Source: Setomelanomma holmii
Taxonomy: Eukaryota > Ascomycota > Dothideomycetes > Pleosporales > Phaeosphaeriaceae
Length of the DNA stretch: 64,000 nt
Direction: 5' to 3'
Assembly: GCA_010015745.1 (NCBI GenBank)
Contig: ML978175.1
Coordinates: 124,001-188,000 of the forward strand
Part shown: positions 42,965-53,487 of the stretch, piece by piece
Numbering within the stretch: the stretch's first letter is position 1
Layout of the letters: each line of letters begins with the position of its first letter
Notes under the pieces: model-generated
Told to the model about the DNA's origin: nothing
Seen by the model: the letters and a program-made list of their open reading frames with translations, nothing else
The model's database searches: none
Made by a program: the position numbers and the translations under genes

Positions 42965-43747
42965 TCATGTACCACTCATGATGATATCCTGCGACAATTG
43001 CTGATCACTTTCGTTGGGTCGTACTGCGACAGGCATAGGAGCAGATACAAGTCGAGTTCCTTCGGGTGTCTGAGCAACCACAAGAAGAGACGAGTCTCCT
43101 CTCCTTGCTTTCGCCTCATTCAGCCTTGCCAGAAAGCCCGTACTGTCTATACTTGCGCGATGCGTAGGGCTCTCAGCTACTGCCGGCTTTGGCAGCGCAG
43201 GTACATCGGCACCTTGACTCGGTCCTGCTTCACCATTCGTGCCCTGCTGTCCGTTGTCGTCGTCAAAGAGCTCATCTCGTGGTCGCAAGCGTCCAACTCT
43301 TGCGTCCAATTTGGCCGTACCTAGAGACAGCAGATCGACAGAAGGTAGCGTTCGAAGAGGCTCGCCAAGGTCGCTGTTGTCCGCCTCGGGCTTGGTGAAG
43401 AACATGTCAGTCCCAATGGTCGAGGTCCAGTGGCAACTCAGCAGGTCTCCGTTGTACATAATGAGAGGGTTTGGCGTGTGGAGACCAGTGATTTGTAGTT
43501 CGCCCATGGTGCTTGTCTCTTGCGCGCCACTTTCACCTGCATTATTCGCGATCCCCGGCGCTTGTCCTCGAGTTGCATTGAGCGCTCGCAGTCTGCTCTT
43601 GAGCAATGTTGGATGTCCAGGCCTTCGCTCTGAGTTTGTTGGAACTTGCGCACTAGGAACATTGGAGAGGTCGATTGGGATGTAAAAGTCCTCGGCCTCG
43701 GTTTCGTCGTACTCGTACTCCCATTCATCGTCGGCTACGTCGGCCAT
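42965..43747 (-). CDS. TFIIIC subunit with triple-barrel domain
   Basis: A single frame of 260 residues from ATG 43747. It begins DDEWEYEYDETEAEDFYIPI and carries the TFIIIC triple-barrel domain over about residues 10-125 (STMGELQITGLHTPNPLIMY, NGDLLSCHWTSTIGTDMFFT). Relatives are S. pombe Sfc7 and human GTF3C6. The subunit is part of the tauA module of TFIIIC, which binds tRNA gene promoters and recruits TFIIIB for RNA polymerase III. The second half is Ser/Ala/Gly-rich and probably disordered. A tRNA gene lies 0.36 kb away, presumably by chance. Confidence 0.85.
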   Translation of the reverse strand: MADVADDEWEYEYDETEAEDFYIPIDLSNVPSAQVPTNSERRPGHPTLLKSRLRALNATRGQAPGIANNAGESGAQETSTMGELQITGLHTPNPLIMYNGDLLSCHWTSTIGTDMFFTKPEADNSDLGEPLRTLPSVDLLSLGTAKLDARVGRLRPRDELFDDDNGQQGTNGEAGPSQGADVPALPKPAVAESPTHRASIDSTGFLARLNEAKARRGDSSLLVVAQTPEGTRLVSAPMPVAVRPNESDQQLSQDIIMSGT

Positions 43748-44106
43748 GGTGAGATGGAAGAATTCGGATCAAAATGACTCCTGATGTAACAGAGATCAGC
43801 CGTGATCGGGCTGAAGTTGTGGTGTGCTGCGCGCGTGTGTGAGTGGTCGTGCAGCTTCAATGCGGGTAGATTTTGGTGCTAAACGAAGACTAGAATCATC
43901 CAAGTTCGTGAGTGACCTTTACCGACAGTAGAGTGGACCTAGGTAGCCAGCTAGATTTTCACGACCCCACAGCTGATGTGTCGAATCCCTCACCTTGGGA
44001 CTGGAGCACCTATTTGCTAGTCTGTGTACGGTCTATAATCGAACAATTCTATCTATCGAACATCAAATCCAACAGGATTCCAAGCACGAACTGAGTCATC
44101 GCATAC
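43748..44106. other. Intergenic upstream of TFIIIC and tRNA genes
   Basis: No coding feature seen. Confidence 0.5.
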
Positions 44107-44244
44107 CTCCGCTTGGTGTAGTTGGTTGTCAGTACTACCTATGAGACCTTTATCAAACAGCCTACTAATTCTGTTTAGTATCACGTTCGACTGTAATATT
44201 ACTTTGTAATCGAAAGGTCCCTAGTTCGATTCTGGGAGCGGAGA
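44107..44244 (+). tRNA. tRNA-Tyr (GTA) with anticodon intron and D-loop insert
   Basis: Acceptor stem CTCCGCT (44107-44113) pairs perfectly with AGCGGAG (44237-44243), discriminator A. C1-G72 is typical of eukaryotic tRNA-Tyr. Anticodon stem TTCGA/TCGAA encloses loop CTGTAA..A (anticodon GTA at 44193-44195), split by the usual intron after position 37 (44197-44208, TATTACTTTGTA, containing TAC complementary to the anticodon). The T-arm (CCTAG-TTCGATT-CTGGG) and 5-nt variable loop are normal. D-stem halves GTGT (44116-44119) and TCAC (44181-44184), with AGTTGG between, are separated by an extra 51-52 nt (44128-44179) inside the D-loop. That insert starts GT, contains CTACTAAT and ends TTTAG. 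Removing it gives a canonical tRNA of about 75 nt. A-box, B-box and a T-run terminator are present. Either a functional gene with a novel insert or a recent pseudogene. Confidence 0.8.
44128..44179 (+). other. 52-nt insert in the D-loop of tRNA-Tyr
   Basis: It interrupts the D-loop between GGTT (44124-44127) and A21 (44180). Spliceosomal intron-like marks: GTCAGT at the start, TACTAA at 44163-44168, TTTAG ending at 44178. AGTA occurs both near its start and just past its end, so exact boundaries are ambiguous. Confidence 0.65.
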
Positions 44245-44248
44245 CAAC

Positions 44249-44253
44249 TTTTT
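44249..44253 (+). terminator. RNA polymerase III terminator
   Basis: A run of five T residues five bases after the tRNA-Tyr 3' end. Confidence 0.75.
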
Positions 44254-44607
44254 GCTGAGTTACGCACCTGTACCGATAGTCGCGGGGTCGCACTGGTGCT
44301 GCTGACGATAATTTTGGTATTTTTGGTGCGGCCTTTTCCTGAAGACATGCGGATTTGGTGGTGCGAAAGATATGTGCCTTGATTCATTCTTCATCAAGTG
44401 CATTCACGATAACATCAAAAGGGACAATTACGTTTTATTTATCCATCTCCTGGGTATCATTTTCCAATCCTACACATACCTCTCTTGCGGAGGGTTGTGT
44501 TCAAAATGCCGCCTTATCTAATCCAAAGCCAACAGACGCCTTCAAATGCAAATCGCAAGCTCGCTAAAATTCGGAACACCAAACGTGCACATTGTCGCCA
44601 ATGTTCC
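44254..44607. other. Intergenic, no gene seen
   Basis: Between tRNA-Tyr and the GPN3 stop codon; nothing supported. Confidence 0.5.
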
Positions 44608-45545
44608 CTAGTCCTCTTGGATGTCGACGTCAAACTCCTTTGGTTCTCTCGGCTCCTGCGCTTCATGGTACTGCACAGCATCGTCGATGTAGCTCAGTAC
44701 TGCGCCCAGACTGTCTTCATCCTGCACGTCCAGCTTCAGGAAGCTGACCATGCTGAAGCCGTCGATAAGCTCTGCAACTGCCTTGTTGAGCTTGTGAAAC
44801 GAGGCGCCGTTCATCAGACTGTCCTTGGACGCCGGGTCAACGTGTTTCCGCTCTTCTGCCTCCGACCTCACCTTGCGCGATGGGTCGTCATCGAGCAGGT
44901 CTGCATCCACGTCGACGAATCGCTTTAAGTCGCGCTTCGCTATCTGGCCCTTGACCAGATCCATCTTGCTCAGTATGTTGATGTGCGGCATCTCGAGCAT
45001 CATCATGGCGCTCATGGCGGACAATGTGCCTGAGAAGAACTTCGGTCGGTCGATGACGAAGGTCGCTTCGAGGAGATAGGCGGCGCACATGCGGATGTTC
45101 AGCGAGCCGTGCATGAGCGTCTTGACCAGGCCTGGCAGGATAGGCACATGCGTGTACAGCTCTATTTGACCCGGCATGTCAAAGACGATCAGGTAGTCTT
45201 CGGTGACCTCCTCCAGCGGGTCGGTCAGGAAGTCGAGGTTCTCCATGAGGAACTCGAAGCAGTAGATTAGTCCGCCATTAGGCCCGAGGCTCATCTCCTC
45301 CATGACATCTTCGAGGCTGATCAGGTCCTTGATGTCGAGGTCGGGCTCAAAAGCGAACTCTTCGGCGGCTGGGTCGAGGTTTACGTAGAAGCATGGCCGC
45401 TTGTTATTTTGGAGGTGCTGTATGAGTGCGGTGCAGAAGGTGGACTTGCCCGCCCCAGCTGGGCCCTAGAAAGTATCAGCTGTCAAGAGCAGCACCTAGC
45501 AACAGTGACTGTACCGACCATAACCAGCGTCCCGAATTTGCTCAT
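44608..45545 (-). CDS. GPN3: GPN-loop GTPase 3
   Basis: Exon 1 (45545-45519, nine codons, MSKFGTLVM) joins exon 2 (45465-44608) across a 53-nt intron, giving 294 residues. The junction restores LVM-GPAGAGKSTFC (G1/P-loop). The rest has the diagnostic Gly-Pro-Asn loop (LGPNGGLIYCFE), FDMPGQIELYTH (G3) and NILSKMDLV (G4). The C terminus is acidic. GPN3 works with GPN1 in assembly and nuclear import of RNA polymerase II and is essential in yeast. The donor required by the frame is GTCGGT rather than GTRAGT; a nearby GTACAG donor would put exon 2 out of frame. Confidence 0.93.
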
Positions 45546-45902
45546 TGTTGCCGTTGGGCCTGCAGCGCGTCATCTGCGGGAGAAATTGTGTCGACAGCCG
45601 CTGCGGGTCGCTTTCTGCTGGCGTGCGGGCGGTCAAGGGCCTGGTGGGGAGGCGGCGGGATTGGCTGGGCGGCAGGCGGTGAGGATGACTGGCTTGGGCC
45701 GCGCTCCGAGACTCGCACTAGCACGCCATTGTGCCTTTAGCTGCGACGGTTGTGCACGTTTTTTTCGGCAACTGCATAGCCTCGCAAAGCAATAAGAACC
45801 CTCCGCCCCTCGCGCCCGCTTCCCCCCTCACTCCCATCACTCTGCCATAACACACGCGGTCGCAAGTCCTACACTAGTATATTTCATACTACACTTGCGA
45901 AA
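45546..45902. promoter_or_regulatory. Divergent GPN3 / SAM synthetase promoter region
   Basis: 357 bp separate the two start codons. G+C-rich at the GPN3 side, with C-rich runs (ccctccgcccctcgcgcccg) before the SAM synthetase leader. No named site is claimed. Confidence 0.45.
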
Positions 45903-47269
45903 ATGAACGGAACCACTTCCAACGGCGCCAATGGCCTCGACGCCAGCAAGGTACACTTCACCAAGCCTAACGCAGCCCCGCAGTGACCTTACCGTTGTCC
46001 AGAACACCTTCCTCTTCACCTCCGAGTCTGTCGGCGAGGGCCACCCGGATAAGATCTGGTATGTACACGACCCACTCCTGCCCCTCCATTGCGCTGTTTC
46101 CAGGATAAGCATCGGTACTTTTGGACTCGGCACAATCGTGATGCACCTCGGACCCCGAGCCTCCGCTTACCGCACTCAACAGCGATCAAGTCTCGGATGC
46201 CATTCTCGATGCCTGCCTCAAGGAGGACCCGCTGTCCAAGGTCGCCTGCGAGACTGCCGCCAAGACCGGCATGATCATGGTCTTTGGCGAGATCACCACC
46301 AAGGCGCACCTCGACTACCAGAAGATCATCCGCAATGCCATCAAGGATATTGGCTACGACTCGTCCGAAAAGGGCTTCGATTACAAGACCTGCAACGTCC
46401 TCGTTGCCATTGAGCAGCAGTCGCCCGATATTGCCCAGGGTCTGCACTACGAGGAGGCCCTCGAGAAGCTCGGTGCTGGTGACCAGGGTATCATGTTCGG
46501 CTATGCCACCGATGAGACCCCCGAACTGCTGCCCCTGACCCTCCTCCTCTCCCACAAGCTCAACAAGGCCATGAAGGACGCCCGTAACGACGGCTCTCTT
46601 CCCTGGCTGCGCCCCGACACCAAGACTCAGGTCACTGTCGAGTACGCTCACGACGGTGGCGCTGTCATTCCCAAGCGCGTCGACACGGTCGTTGTCTCTG
46701 CCCAGCATAGCGAGGACATCACCACCGAGGAGCTTCGCAAGGAGATCAAGGAGAAGATCATCAAGAAGGTCATTCCCGCTGAGCTGCTCGACGACAAGAC
46801 TGTCTACCACATCCAGCCCTCTGGTCTCTTCATCATTGGTGGACCTCAGGGTGATGCTGGTCTCACCGGACGTAAGATTATCGTCGACACCTACGGCGGC
46901 TGGGGAGCCCACGGTGGTGGTGCTTTCTCTGGCAAGGACTACTCCAAGGTCGACCGCTCTGCTGCTTACCTTGCGCGCTGGATCGCCAAGTCGCTCGTTA
47001 ACGCCAAGCTCGCCCGTCGCGCGCTTGTCCAGCTCTCGTACGCCATTGGTGTCGCTGAGCCACTTTCTCTCTTCGTCGAGACTTACGGCACCTCGGACAA
47101 GTCATCCGAGGAACTTGTCAAGATCATCCTTAACAACTTCGACCTCCGTCCCGGTGTTATCGTGAAGGAGCTGAACCTAACGAACCCCATCTACAACCAG
47201 ACCGCCAAGAACGGCCATTTCACCAACCAGAGCTTCACCTGGGAGCAGCCCAAGGAGCTGAAGCTATAA
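45903..47269 (+). CDS. S-adenosylmethionine synthetase
   Basis: Exons 45903-45950, 46003-46058 and 46183-47269 (introns of 52 and 124 nt) give 396 residues. The junctions rebuild TSESVGEGHPDKICDQVSDA, the methionine/ATP-binding start of the family. GAGDQGIMFGYATDE, GGPQGDAGLTGRKIIVDTYG and GGAFSGKD are the other signature motifs. The enzyme makes S-adenosylmethionine from methionine and ATP and supplies cellular methylation and polyamine synthesis. The third exon is strongly biased to C- and G-ending codons, as expected for high expression, and this bias opens long antisense frames. Confidence 0.97.
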
Positions 47270-48492
47270 TTGTAACAACATTTTGCATGAAGTGGGCATG
47301 AATCAACTTCATCCCACAAGGTCAAGAATCTAACGACACGAACATCGATGTCGATATGAGTTGCATATCTTTGGAGGCAGGGCATTCATGCAGCTTTTCA
47401 ACAAGTTATTCGGCGTCTTGGGCAACCTATACCCTTTAGATACCAGCCCTCCCTTTCCAAAAAGTTTTGAGCATTTCATATCATAGACCGTTACCTGGGA
47501 AATGGAAAGGGACTTGCGATAGGGCGCAAGATAGAGTAGAGCTTCAACATTCCGCCTGAGTGCGTTGTCAACGCGCACCGTGGGGCATTGCGCCGAGCGC
47601 ACGTGATGGATGGATAATAATGGAATCAATGACAGTCTGCTGAAGTTGAGGTGGGAGCCTTGACTTCAGCGACCACGTTTTGTCAACTATTCAGTGCCGT
47701 TCAACCAGAGAATCGAGCTTATTACGATACTTCAGAGCAGTCAGATCTGCCATGGCTTGCTGCCTGGTGGGCGACAAGGCAGACGAGGTTGCGAATCGCA
47801 CCCCATAACAGTGTTCACACATATCCGTTTCATCCTACTCTGTACGGACAGTACCTAGGTAACACGATAGGAACAACGATGCAATACTGGTATTGAAAAC
47901 GACTGAACCAACTGACGTATGCTTGCGAAACCTAATACGATTGCAGCGAGGCTGTGCTGTGAAGTAGTATGAACAAGTAGGGTCGCCTTGGCAATGTGTC
48001 AAGCGAAGGATCCAATCAAGAAGGCCGACTTGACCATAACCATCTTGGCACAGTGATCTTTTGTGGTTAGACCCAATTCGATATACGTCCCAAAAGACAA
48101 AGCTTCCGCAAAAGCATCGAATTGATGCTCTGATCAACGGACCATCGAGAAATAAGTCGACATGGATTCCAGCATGTTATACGAAAGGACGAAGACCGCA
48201 CCATTCCAACGACTTTATCAACTGCGTAGAAAATACATCGAGTTTCGCATGCGTACATGATCCAGACAAAGAGGGGCCTGATGTGCAGGCAGGACGTCGT
48301 GGTGGTATTCGGGTGACAGCAGTAGCTAGTACATCAAGGAAAGAGGCTACGCCGTGTCAATGCCTACCTCAATAATCATGATTGCAATTGAGAAGTCGAC
48401 CGAGCTGCCGAACTCTGACAACATCTCCGGTACTTCGATGACGAGACACGCGTACTTCGCTTCCATTTCATATATCTCCCCATTCTTCATGC
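47270..48492. other. Intergenic 1.2 kb
   Basis: 3' region of SAM synthetase and downstream sequence of the decayed DUF3533 gene. No gene seen. Confidence 0.5.
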
Positions 48493-49757
48493 TTACGGCA
48501 CAACATGTACTCCCCTCTTCCTGCCGCTTCTCACCCTCCACACCGTCCCAGCAACCATCCCGCCCCAACCGACCACCATCCAAACAACTAGCACCCCAAA
48601 ATTCACCCCAAAATGACTCTTCGTCCCAAACACAATCGTCCTCGTGGCCTGCACACAATGCCAAAACGGCATTGCATACCCATATCTATAAAACCGCGGC
48701 ATACTTTCAAACCCGCCAAACGAACCACTCGTATTTGCAATCAGCCACATATTCAAGAAGAATAGCGCCCATTGCATCGCGAGAAATGTGAAGACGGCTT
48801 CCATGACGAGGCCGCAGGCACCCATCGTGAGGAAGTTGAGAATCCAGAGGGCCATGAAGCCGGAGCCGGGGGTGTGGAAGTGGCCAGTGAGTGGGACGCC
48901 GAAGGCGAAAATGACGAGGGTGTACATGAGGGAGAGGAAGAGGTATGCGGAGAGAGAGGCGAAGGTACAGAGTTTGAGGGTCGTGTGCAGGTGAAGATGT
49001 GTCCGTATTGAGAGGCTCCGGATCGAAGGATGGTAAAGATGTTGAATGTGAAGGTCAGAAGCTGGGTGGTGTTAGTATACAATGGACGTCTGGGGCAAAA
49101 AGGAAAGGCGGGTGCTTTACGAAGATCAAGCCTGTGGTCAATATGACCTGCGCAATCGAGGAGGAAAATGGAATGAGGTCGATCTGCTTGATGGCAAATG
49201 GTGCAGTGAGACATTGTGGGCAGCGAATGGCTGATTGTGGTAAGACTCCATTACTGAATTGAACATAGGATGAAGTTGTATTTGTGTTGATCTGCGAGAT
49301 GAGACTATCAAGTAGGCCCATAAGAGGAGGAACGGTAACGGCAAGAACGGTCACTTGACTCCGCGCAGAGGCAAAGTAAACTGTGACAGCTGTCGCGGGA
49401 TCGTACGAAGCATCGCCATCTGCAAGTGCGTTAAGTAGATTGTCCGAGGCATTGGCGGAGATGTGCACCACGGCTTAAGTCTTTTCGTCCAACACTTGGC
49501 GTCGGCTCCAACGATCGTCAACAATCGTAGCAGTCTGGAAAAAATGCCATCGAAAATGTAGGCCAGGCGCTTCCACGCTCGCCTTGATGCCGTCCAAGAG
49601 TTGCGACGCAAAGGCGCAATCGTCGAGATTCACAGCGGTGATACCGATTTTGGAAACATCGTCGCCTTTGATGAGTGATCCGAAGAAGAGTGCAAGACAT
49701 GCCCAAAGAAGGACTGCGTTGTAAATGATGGGCAGGAGTGTTGAGAGCAGGTGCTGC
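48493..49757 (-). pseudogene. DUF3533 (SNG1-like) membrane protein, broken
   Basis: Segments match the DUF3533/SNG1 family in order: a membrane helix then LALFFGSLIKGDDVSKIGIT and AVNLDDCAF; HISANASDNLLNALADGDAS; VYFASARSQ; and the late polytopic part with MYTLVIFAFGVPL, PRFYRYGYAMPFWHCVQATR and GVNFGVLVVW. One intron is clear (49120-49062, TACTAAC branch). Two lesions: an in-frame TAA at 49475-49477 in DEKT-stop-AVVHI, where Trp is expected, and a frameshift between about 49061 and 49010 after LLTFTFNIFTIL. The first exon is uncertain; a candidate ATG-containing segment lies at 50078-49866. In yeast, SNG1 overexpression gives nitrosoguanidine resistance and the protein affects plasma-membrane lipid asymmetry. 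Confidence 0.65.
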
Positions 49758-50682
49758 CTAGACAATCAGACGCAGCAGTCGCGAGGACCTCAGTTATGGG
49801 AGGAGCAAGTGGCTGGTAAACAGAGTACTTAGCCTGTCATCTCACCTGAGACCAATGAATAACTCTTAGATCAACTTTTCTAATTCAACAAGGAGAAGTC
49901 CCGGTACAAGAGCTTTGCGTGCAGCTGTAGCCTCTTGGGACCGGAATGTGTGCGTGTATAGTGTCGGAAGAGTGGCGTGTGACTCGCCATTCTCATGTGT
50001 TGAAGCAGGCAACTTTTCAGGCGTGTTGGACATCCTTGCGAAGGGAGCAAAGACAAGAGGTGCATGTCTGTTGCTCATGTATATCTTGTCCTGGATCTAA
50101 TTTGGCGGAATATCGAAGCATGTACACGCGCAACGCTAGCCCACAGTCGGACTGACCTCTTTCCTGAAGGGCTGTGCGCGCGTGCGAAGGCCAATGAGAT
50201 ATGAGTGGCTGCTTTGAGCGCTGCTGGCAAAAGCACTGCAACTGCAGGGTTTCTTGTCTTCCTCAATTTGTCAGAACGGCTCATGATTAGCGATTAGCCA
50301 AGTAGGACACATGCGTTGATTGGATGGCTCCATGAAGAGGGCCGAATACTCTCTTTGCACATCTGTTGCAATCCGGACGTCGATGATATGGACCGCAGTA
50401 TGCTTCTTTGCCCTATGGCGATTGACTCCTGTCAGGCTGCACATGATCCCGTAAACGAGTTCTTACCGGTAGTACCATATCCATATCATGGATGTTTGCG
50501 CAAACAAGCCATGATTGCACAGAGCAAGACATAGATTAGCAGCAAAACGAGTCCAGTGCAGAAGCCAATTTCTCAGTCAGTTCTGTCGATAGGTGGTGAT
50601 ACATAGATTCCTGATTGCAGCGAGTACCGTTACTCGATATCTTCGGTCTCGGGTCTCTTGTCGAAAGCCTCCCGAGGTCATA
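49758..50682. other. Intergenic with possible lost 5' exon
   Basis: 50078-49866 (minus) has a short frame from ATG that could be the first exon of the DUF3533 gene, but no splice to it could be confirmed. Nothing else supported. Confidence 0.35.
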
Positions 50683-51410
50683 TTATTGCGCGAGCAGATG
50701 CGCACAGGCTCGAGCGTGCTCGTCATGTACCCCGGAAATCTCACTGTAGAAGGTCTCATAGAATACTAGTGCCGCTTCGAGAGTTTCAGAGGCGCTATTA
50801 GAGTCTTCTTGTGGCTGGTCGGGTCCAAGCTGTAGTCGAGCGTGGGCGAATCTACACTTCAGAGCCCATATCCTGATTTGACTCCATGGTCGTCGCCCGC
50901 TACTCTCAAAGTCGCTTTCCAGTTGCGTACATAGCTCTTGGTATACGCCACAAGCCTTATTTGTCAACTCTGGAATACGCACCTTGCAGAGAATGTCTCC
51001 GATGTCCACCTCTAATTCAAAGCCCTGAGAGCTCTCGCCGCGCCACCACTCCGACTTTGCCAATTTGGCAAGAGCGAGGGAATCGAGAGCTCTCTCAAAA
51101 GACTTTGTTCCCCAAGACGAGGTTGCGCTGTACAGTCTGCTTTGGCCTTGTGAACTCGAGCTTCGGCAACGCGCTCAATTGCGAGTTTTTGGCTAACGCG
51201 CATGTCGATCTCGTCGCTTGGGCTATGCAAGCTGGGTTTAGTCTTTTGCAGGACGAGGTTGATTCCATCGAGACTATTCAACACCGCAGAAGCCTCTGCT
51301 TGTAGCAAATGCTTACAGTAGAAGTTCGCCAAGTCAATGCTACAGTGGGACTTCTGTTCTCGGTCAGCATTAGCCTCACCTATGATCTCATGAATAATTT
51401 CGGAGAGCAT
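50683..51410 (-). pseudogene. Fragment of a TPR-like helical protein, frameshifted
   Basis: Two frames offset from each other near 51120-51060 look like one helical protein: the upstream one has AEASAVLNSLDGINLVLQKT, the downstream one reads KSFERALDSLALAKLAKSEW and ELTNKACGVYQELCTQLESD. Alternating helix pairs with Ala and Leu suggest tetratricopeptide-like repeats, as in C-terminal parts of fungal NACHT/TPR proteins. No start, no N-terminal domain and no splice explanation for the shift were found. Confidence 0.35.
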
Positions 51411-52065
51411 CTGCGCTGTCGACTCCCGATAGTGGAGGCAATGTGTGAGCCTCGCATATGTGGCGGATCAGTGGCGCTCGAAGCTACGTCTCATGGTAAA
51501 ACTTCCGAACCATTTCTAGCACAGTCGATGTGAGAACACCACTTCAACTGGCAGCCTGGTGCGATGATCAGGACTTCGTTGCTATTCTTCATGCACCGAC
51601 GAAAGTAGTGCAGATTACTAAATTACCAGACGAAGAAAAAGATGTGCAGACCAAAAGACTTAAAGTAAAGGAGGCCCATCTGAAGATACTACCCTGGATC
51701 TTTTGGCTAATTTTTGGTTGCCTGCTGCTCTGGCTTTGCAGGCGTTATCTGCTCGAACGAGGCCTATCGGCGTCGAACGCATTGTTCGGGCAGCTCATCT
51801 GAGATCGGGGATTGACAAGCAATTTGATGCAAAACGAGAAAACACTCCGCAAAGTCCGAGGAGCTAAATTGGTTACAAGGGCTTCAGGGACTCAAGCAAG
51901 GTTTTCTAGAAGACGCTATACGGGTAAGTCTGGACAAACTTCGTCATTCTGGCAACAGACATGTGGTAAGCTAACCGTTGATGCTTGCAGGACTTTATGC
52001 GCCTGATCGAGCGAGCTTTCATCGCATCCTAAGAGTGTTGCAGCCAAAAATCAAGAGATCGCAAC
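51411..52065. other. Relic region with ankyrin-like fragment
   Basis: On the plus strand near 51530-51590, RTPLQLAAWCDDQDFVAIL resembles one ankyrin repeat; a hydrophobic segment follows (ILPWIFWLIFGCLLLWLC) before a stop at 51802. There is no start or further repeats. Probably a gene remnant. Confidence 0.3.
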
Positions 52066-53487
52066 CTACCTCTTCATCTCGTCTGACTCCTTCCTGATAT
52101 GTGTTGAGACGGTGACTTCCGTCTTCTTTGTTATGGCGCCCACTTCACCCAAAATGAACTCTTCGCTTCCTCCATCAGACGGACCATCAACGCGCGTCGT
52201 CTGGTGGGTGCCGCTACCAAGTGGAAATGAGGCCTGTCTCGTACTCCTTCGTGACTTGAGTGCGTATAGCGATCGCGACTGATGCGCCGAGGTATTTGTA
52301 GAGCTCTTCTGGGTCTTCTCAGCGTAGTACTTGAAGAGCGGTGCGAGCGTTGGTATGGAGGCAACGATGATGCCCAAATTGTTCTCAACCGTAGACCACA
52401 TAATGAGGCTCGACGAGTCGAGGTAATTGGCTAGGCTCTTGACCGTCTGTATTCGTATGACTTGTATGACCGTGATGAAGGTACCGAGGGCGAGCAGACC
52501 AAGAAGCGCAAACTTCTTTCGATTCTGGATGTGGCTTTTGAGCAGAACGGGGAAGGGTAGGAGCATGCTACTGAAGTCAGCCGTGTTCATCGTTGGGAAG
52601 TGGTCACACTTACACTGCCACATCGAAGATTATTGTGAGTGACGCCACGCTGGTGTAGAACGGGACGGCAGGTAGGCATTTGCCATCAGTGATTGCAGGA
52701 TCCCATTGCTTCGCTACCTGGATGGTGTTAGACAGTAATAAATTGATTTGTCCCACCATGCGACTGACAGGTTGACAAAGGTTGATCTGAACGAGGAGGA
52801 AGCATAGATGAAATGCGGTGCAAGCAATCATCACTCCAATTGTAGCGTAACGCGCGGCGCCTTTTGTCATGAAGCGCAGGTAGGTCAACATCAGACTGAG
52901 CTTAAAACCCAGTATACTTGTTATGTAGCTGCGGAATGATCAGCATTCGTGGTACGCATAAAGCAGCTGTATTGGTTTACAAAGGTGCTCCCATGTATTG
53001 TATCTGTCACGGTCAGCAGAGTGCTCTGAACATGTTCGATGGCTACCTCCTACCAATCCGAAATTGTAAATGTTCTGTGTTGGCATATCTCTCAGGTTCT
53101 TCAGCCCAAGACCCCATTTCGTTTCTGGAGAGGGTTAGCGGCATGGTGAAGGGATCTGTGCATGAGCATACGCGCAATCGTCACTGCAGCAAAACCGCAG
53201 GACAGTATCTGTGGTGATCATCAGATGAAACTTCATAGTCCTCTTTCGGTGCGCTTGCTTACCCAAGTGACTACTAAAATCCAGTCATCTGTTGGTGATA
53301 AGTACATCTACGAACGAAAGTGATCAAGATAGTACGTACCAGCACCGACTGCCTTGATCATCCAACCACGAACATACATTCTCAGTGAAAGTATGCCGAG
53401 CGACACTGAAGTCAGTGCGATTGCAACCGCCGCTAGTTGCGGCCCATCGTTGGCGGCATTGTCTGCTGTGTGATACGCCCAGCCCAT
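52066..53487 (-). CDS. Fungal rhodopsin-domain (PTH11/SAT4-like) membrane protein
   Basis: Seven exons join in phase: 53487-53340, 53288-53263, 53208-53172, 53124-53054, 53003-52981, 52928-52614 and 52570-52066, giving 374 residues. The six introns are 43-54 nt with GT..AG ends. The protein has the fungal rhodopsin-fold layout: VAIALTSVSLGILSLRMYVR (TM1), DDWILVVTW, KWGLGLKNLRDMP, FYITSILGFKLSLMLTYLRF, WDPAITDGKCL, FDVAVSMLLPFPVLLKSHIQ, then ALLGLLALGTFITVIQVIR and NNLGIIVASIPTLAPLFKYY, and a Ser/Thr-rich cytoplasmic tail. Such proteins are seven-helix plasma-membrane proteins; PTH11 relatives sense surfaces in plant pathogens, but most members are uncharacterised. No extracellular CFEM domain is seen. 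No lesions were found once the introns are removed. Confidence 0.85.

Noticed and set aside
46016..46912. 298-residue minus-strand frame over the SAM synthetase gene
   Set aside because: It is antisense to a strongly codon-biased conserved gene and shows no family resemblance; the bias alone opens such frames.
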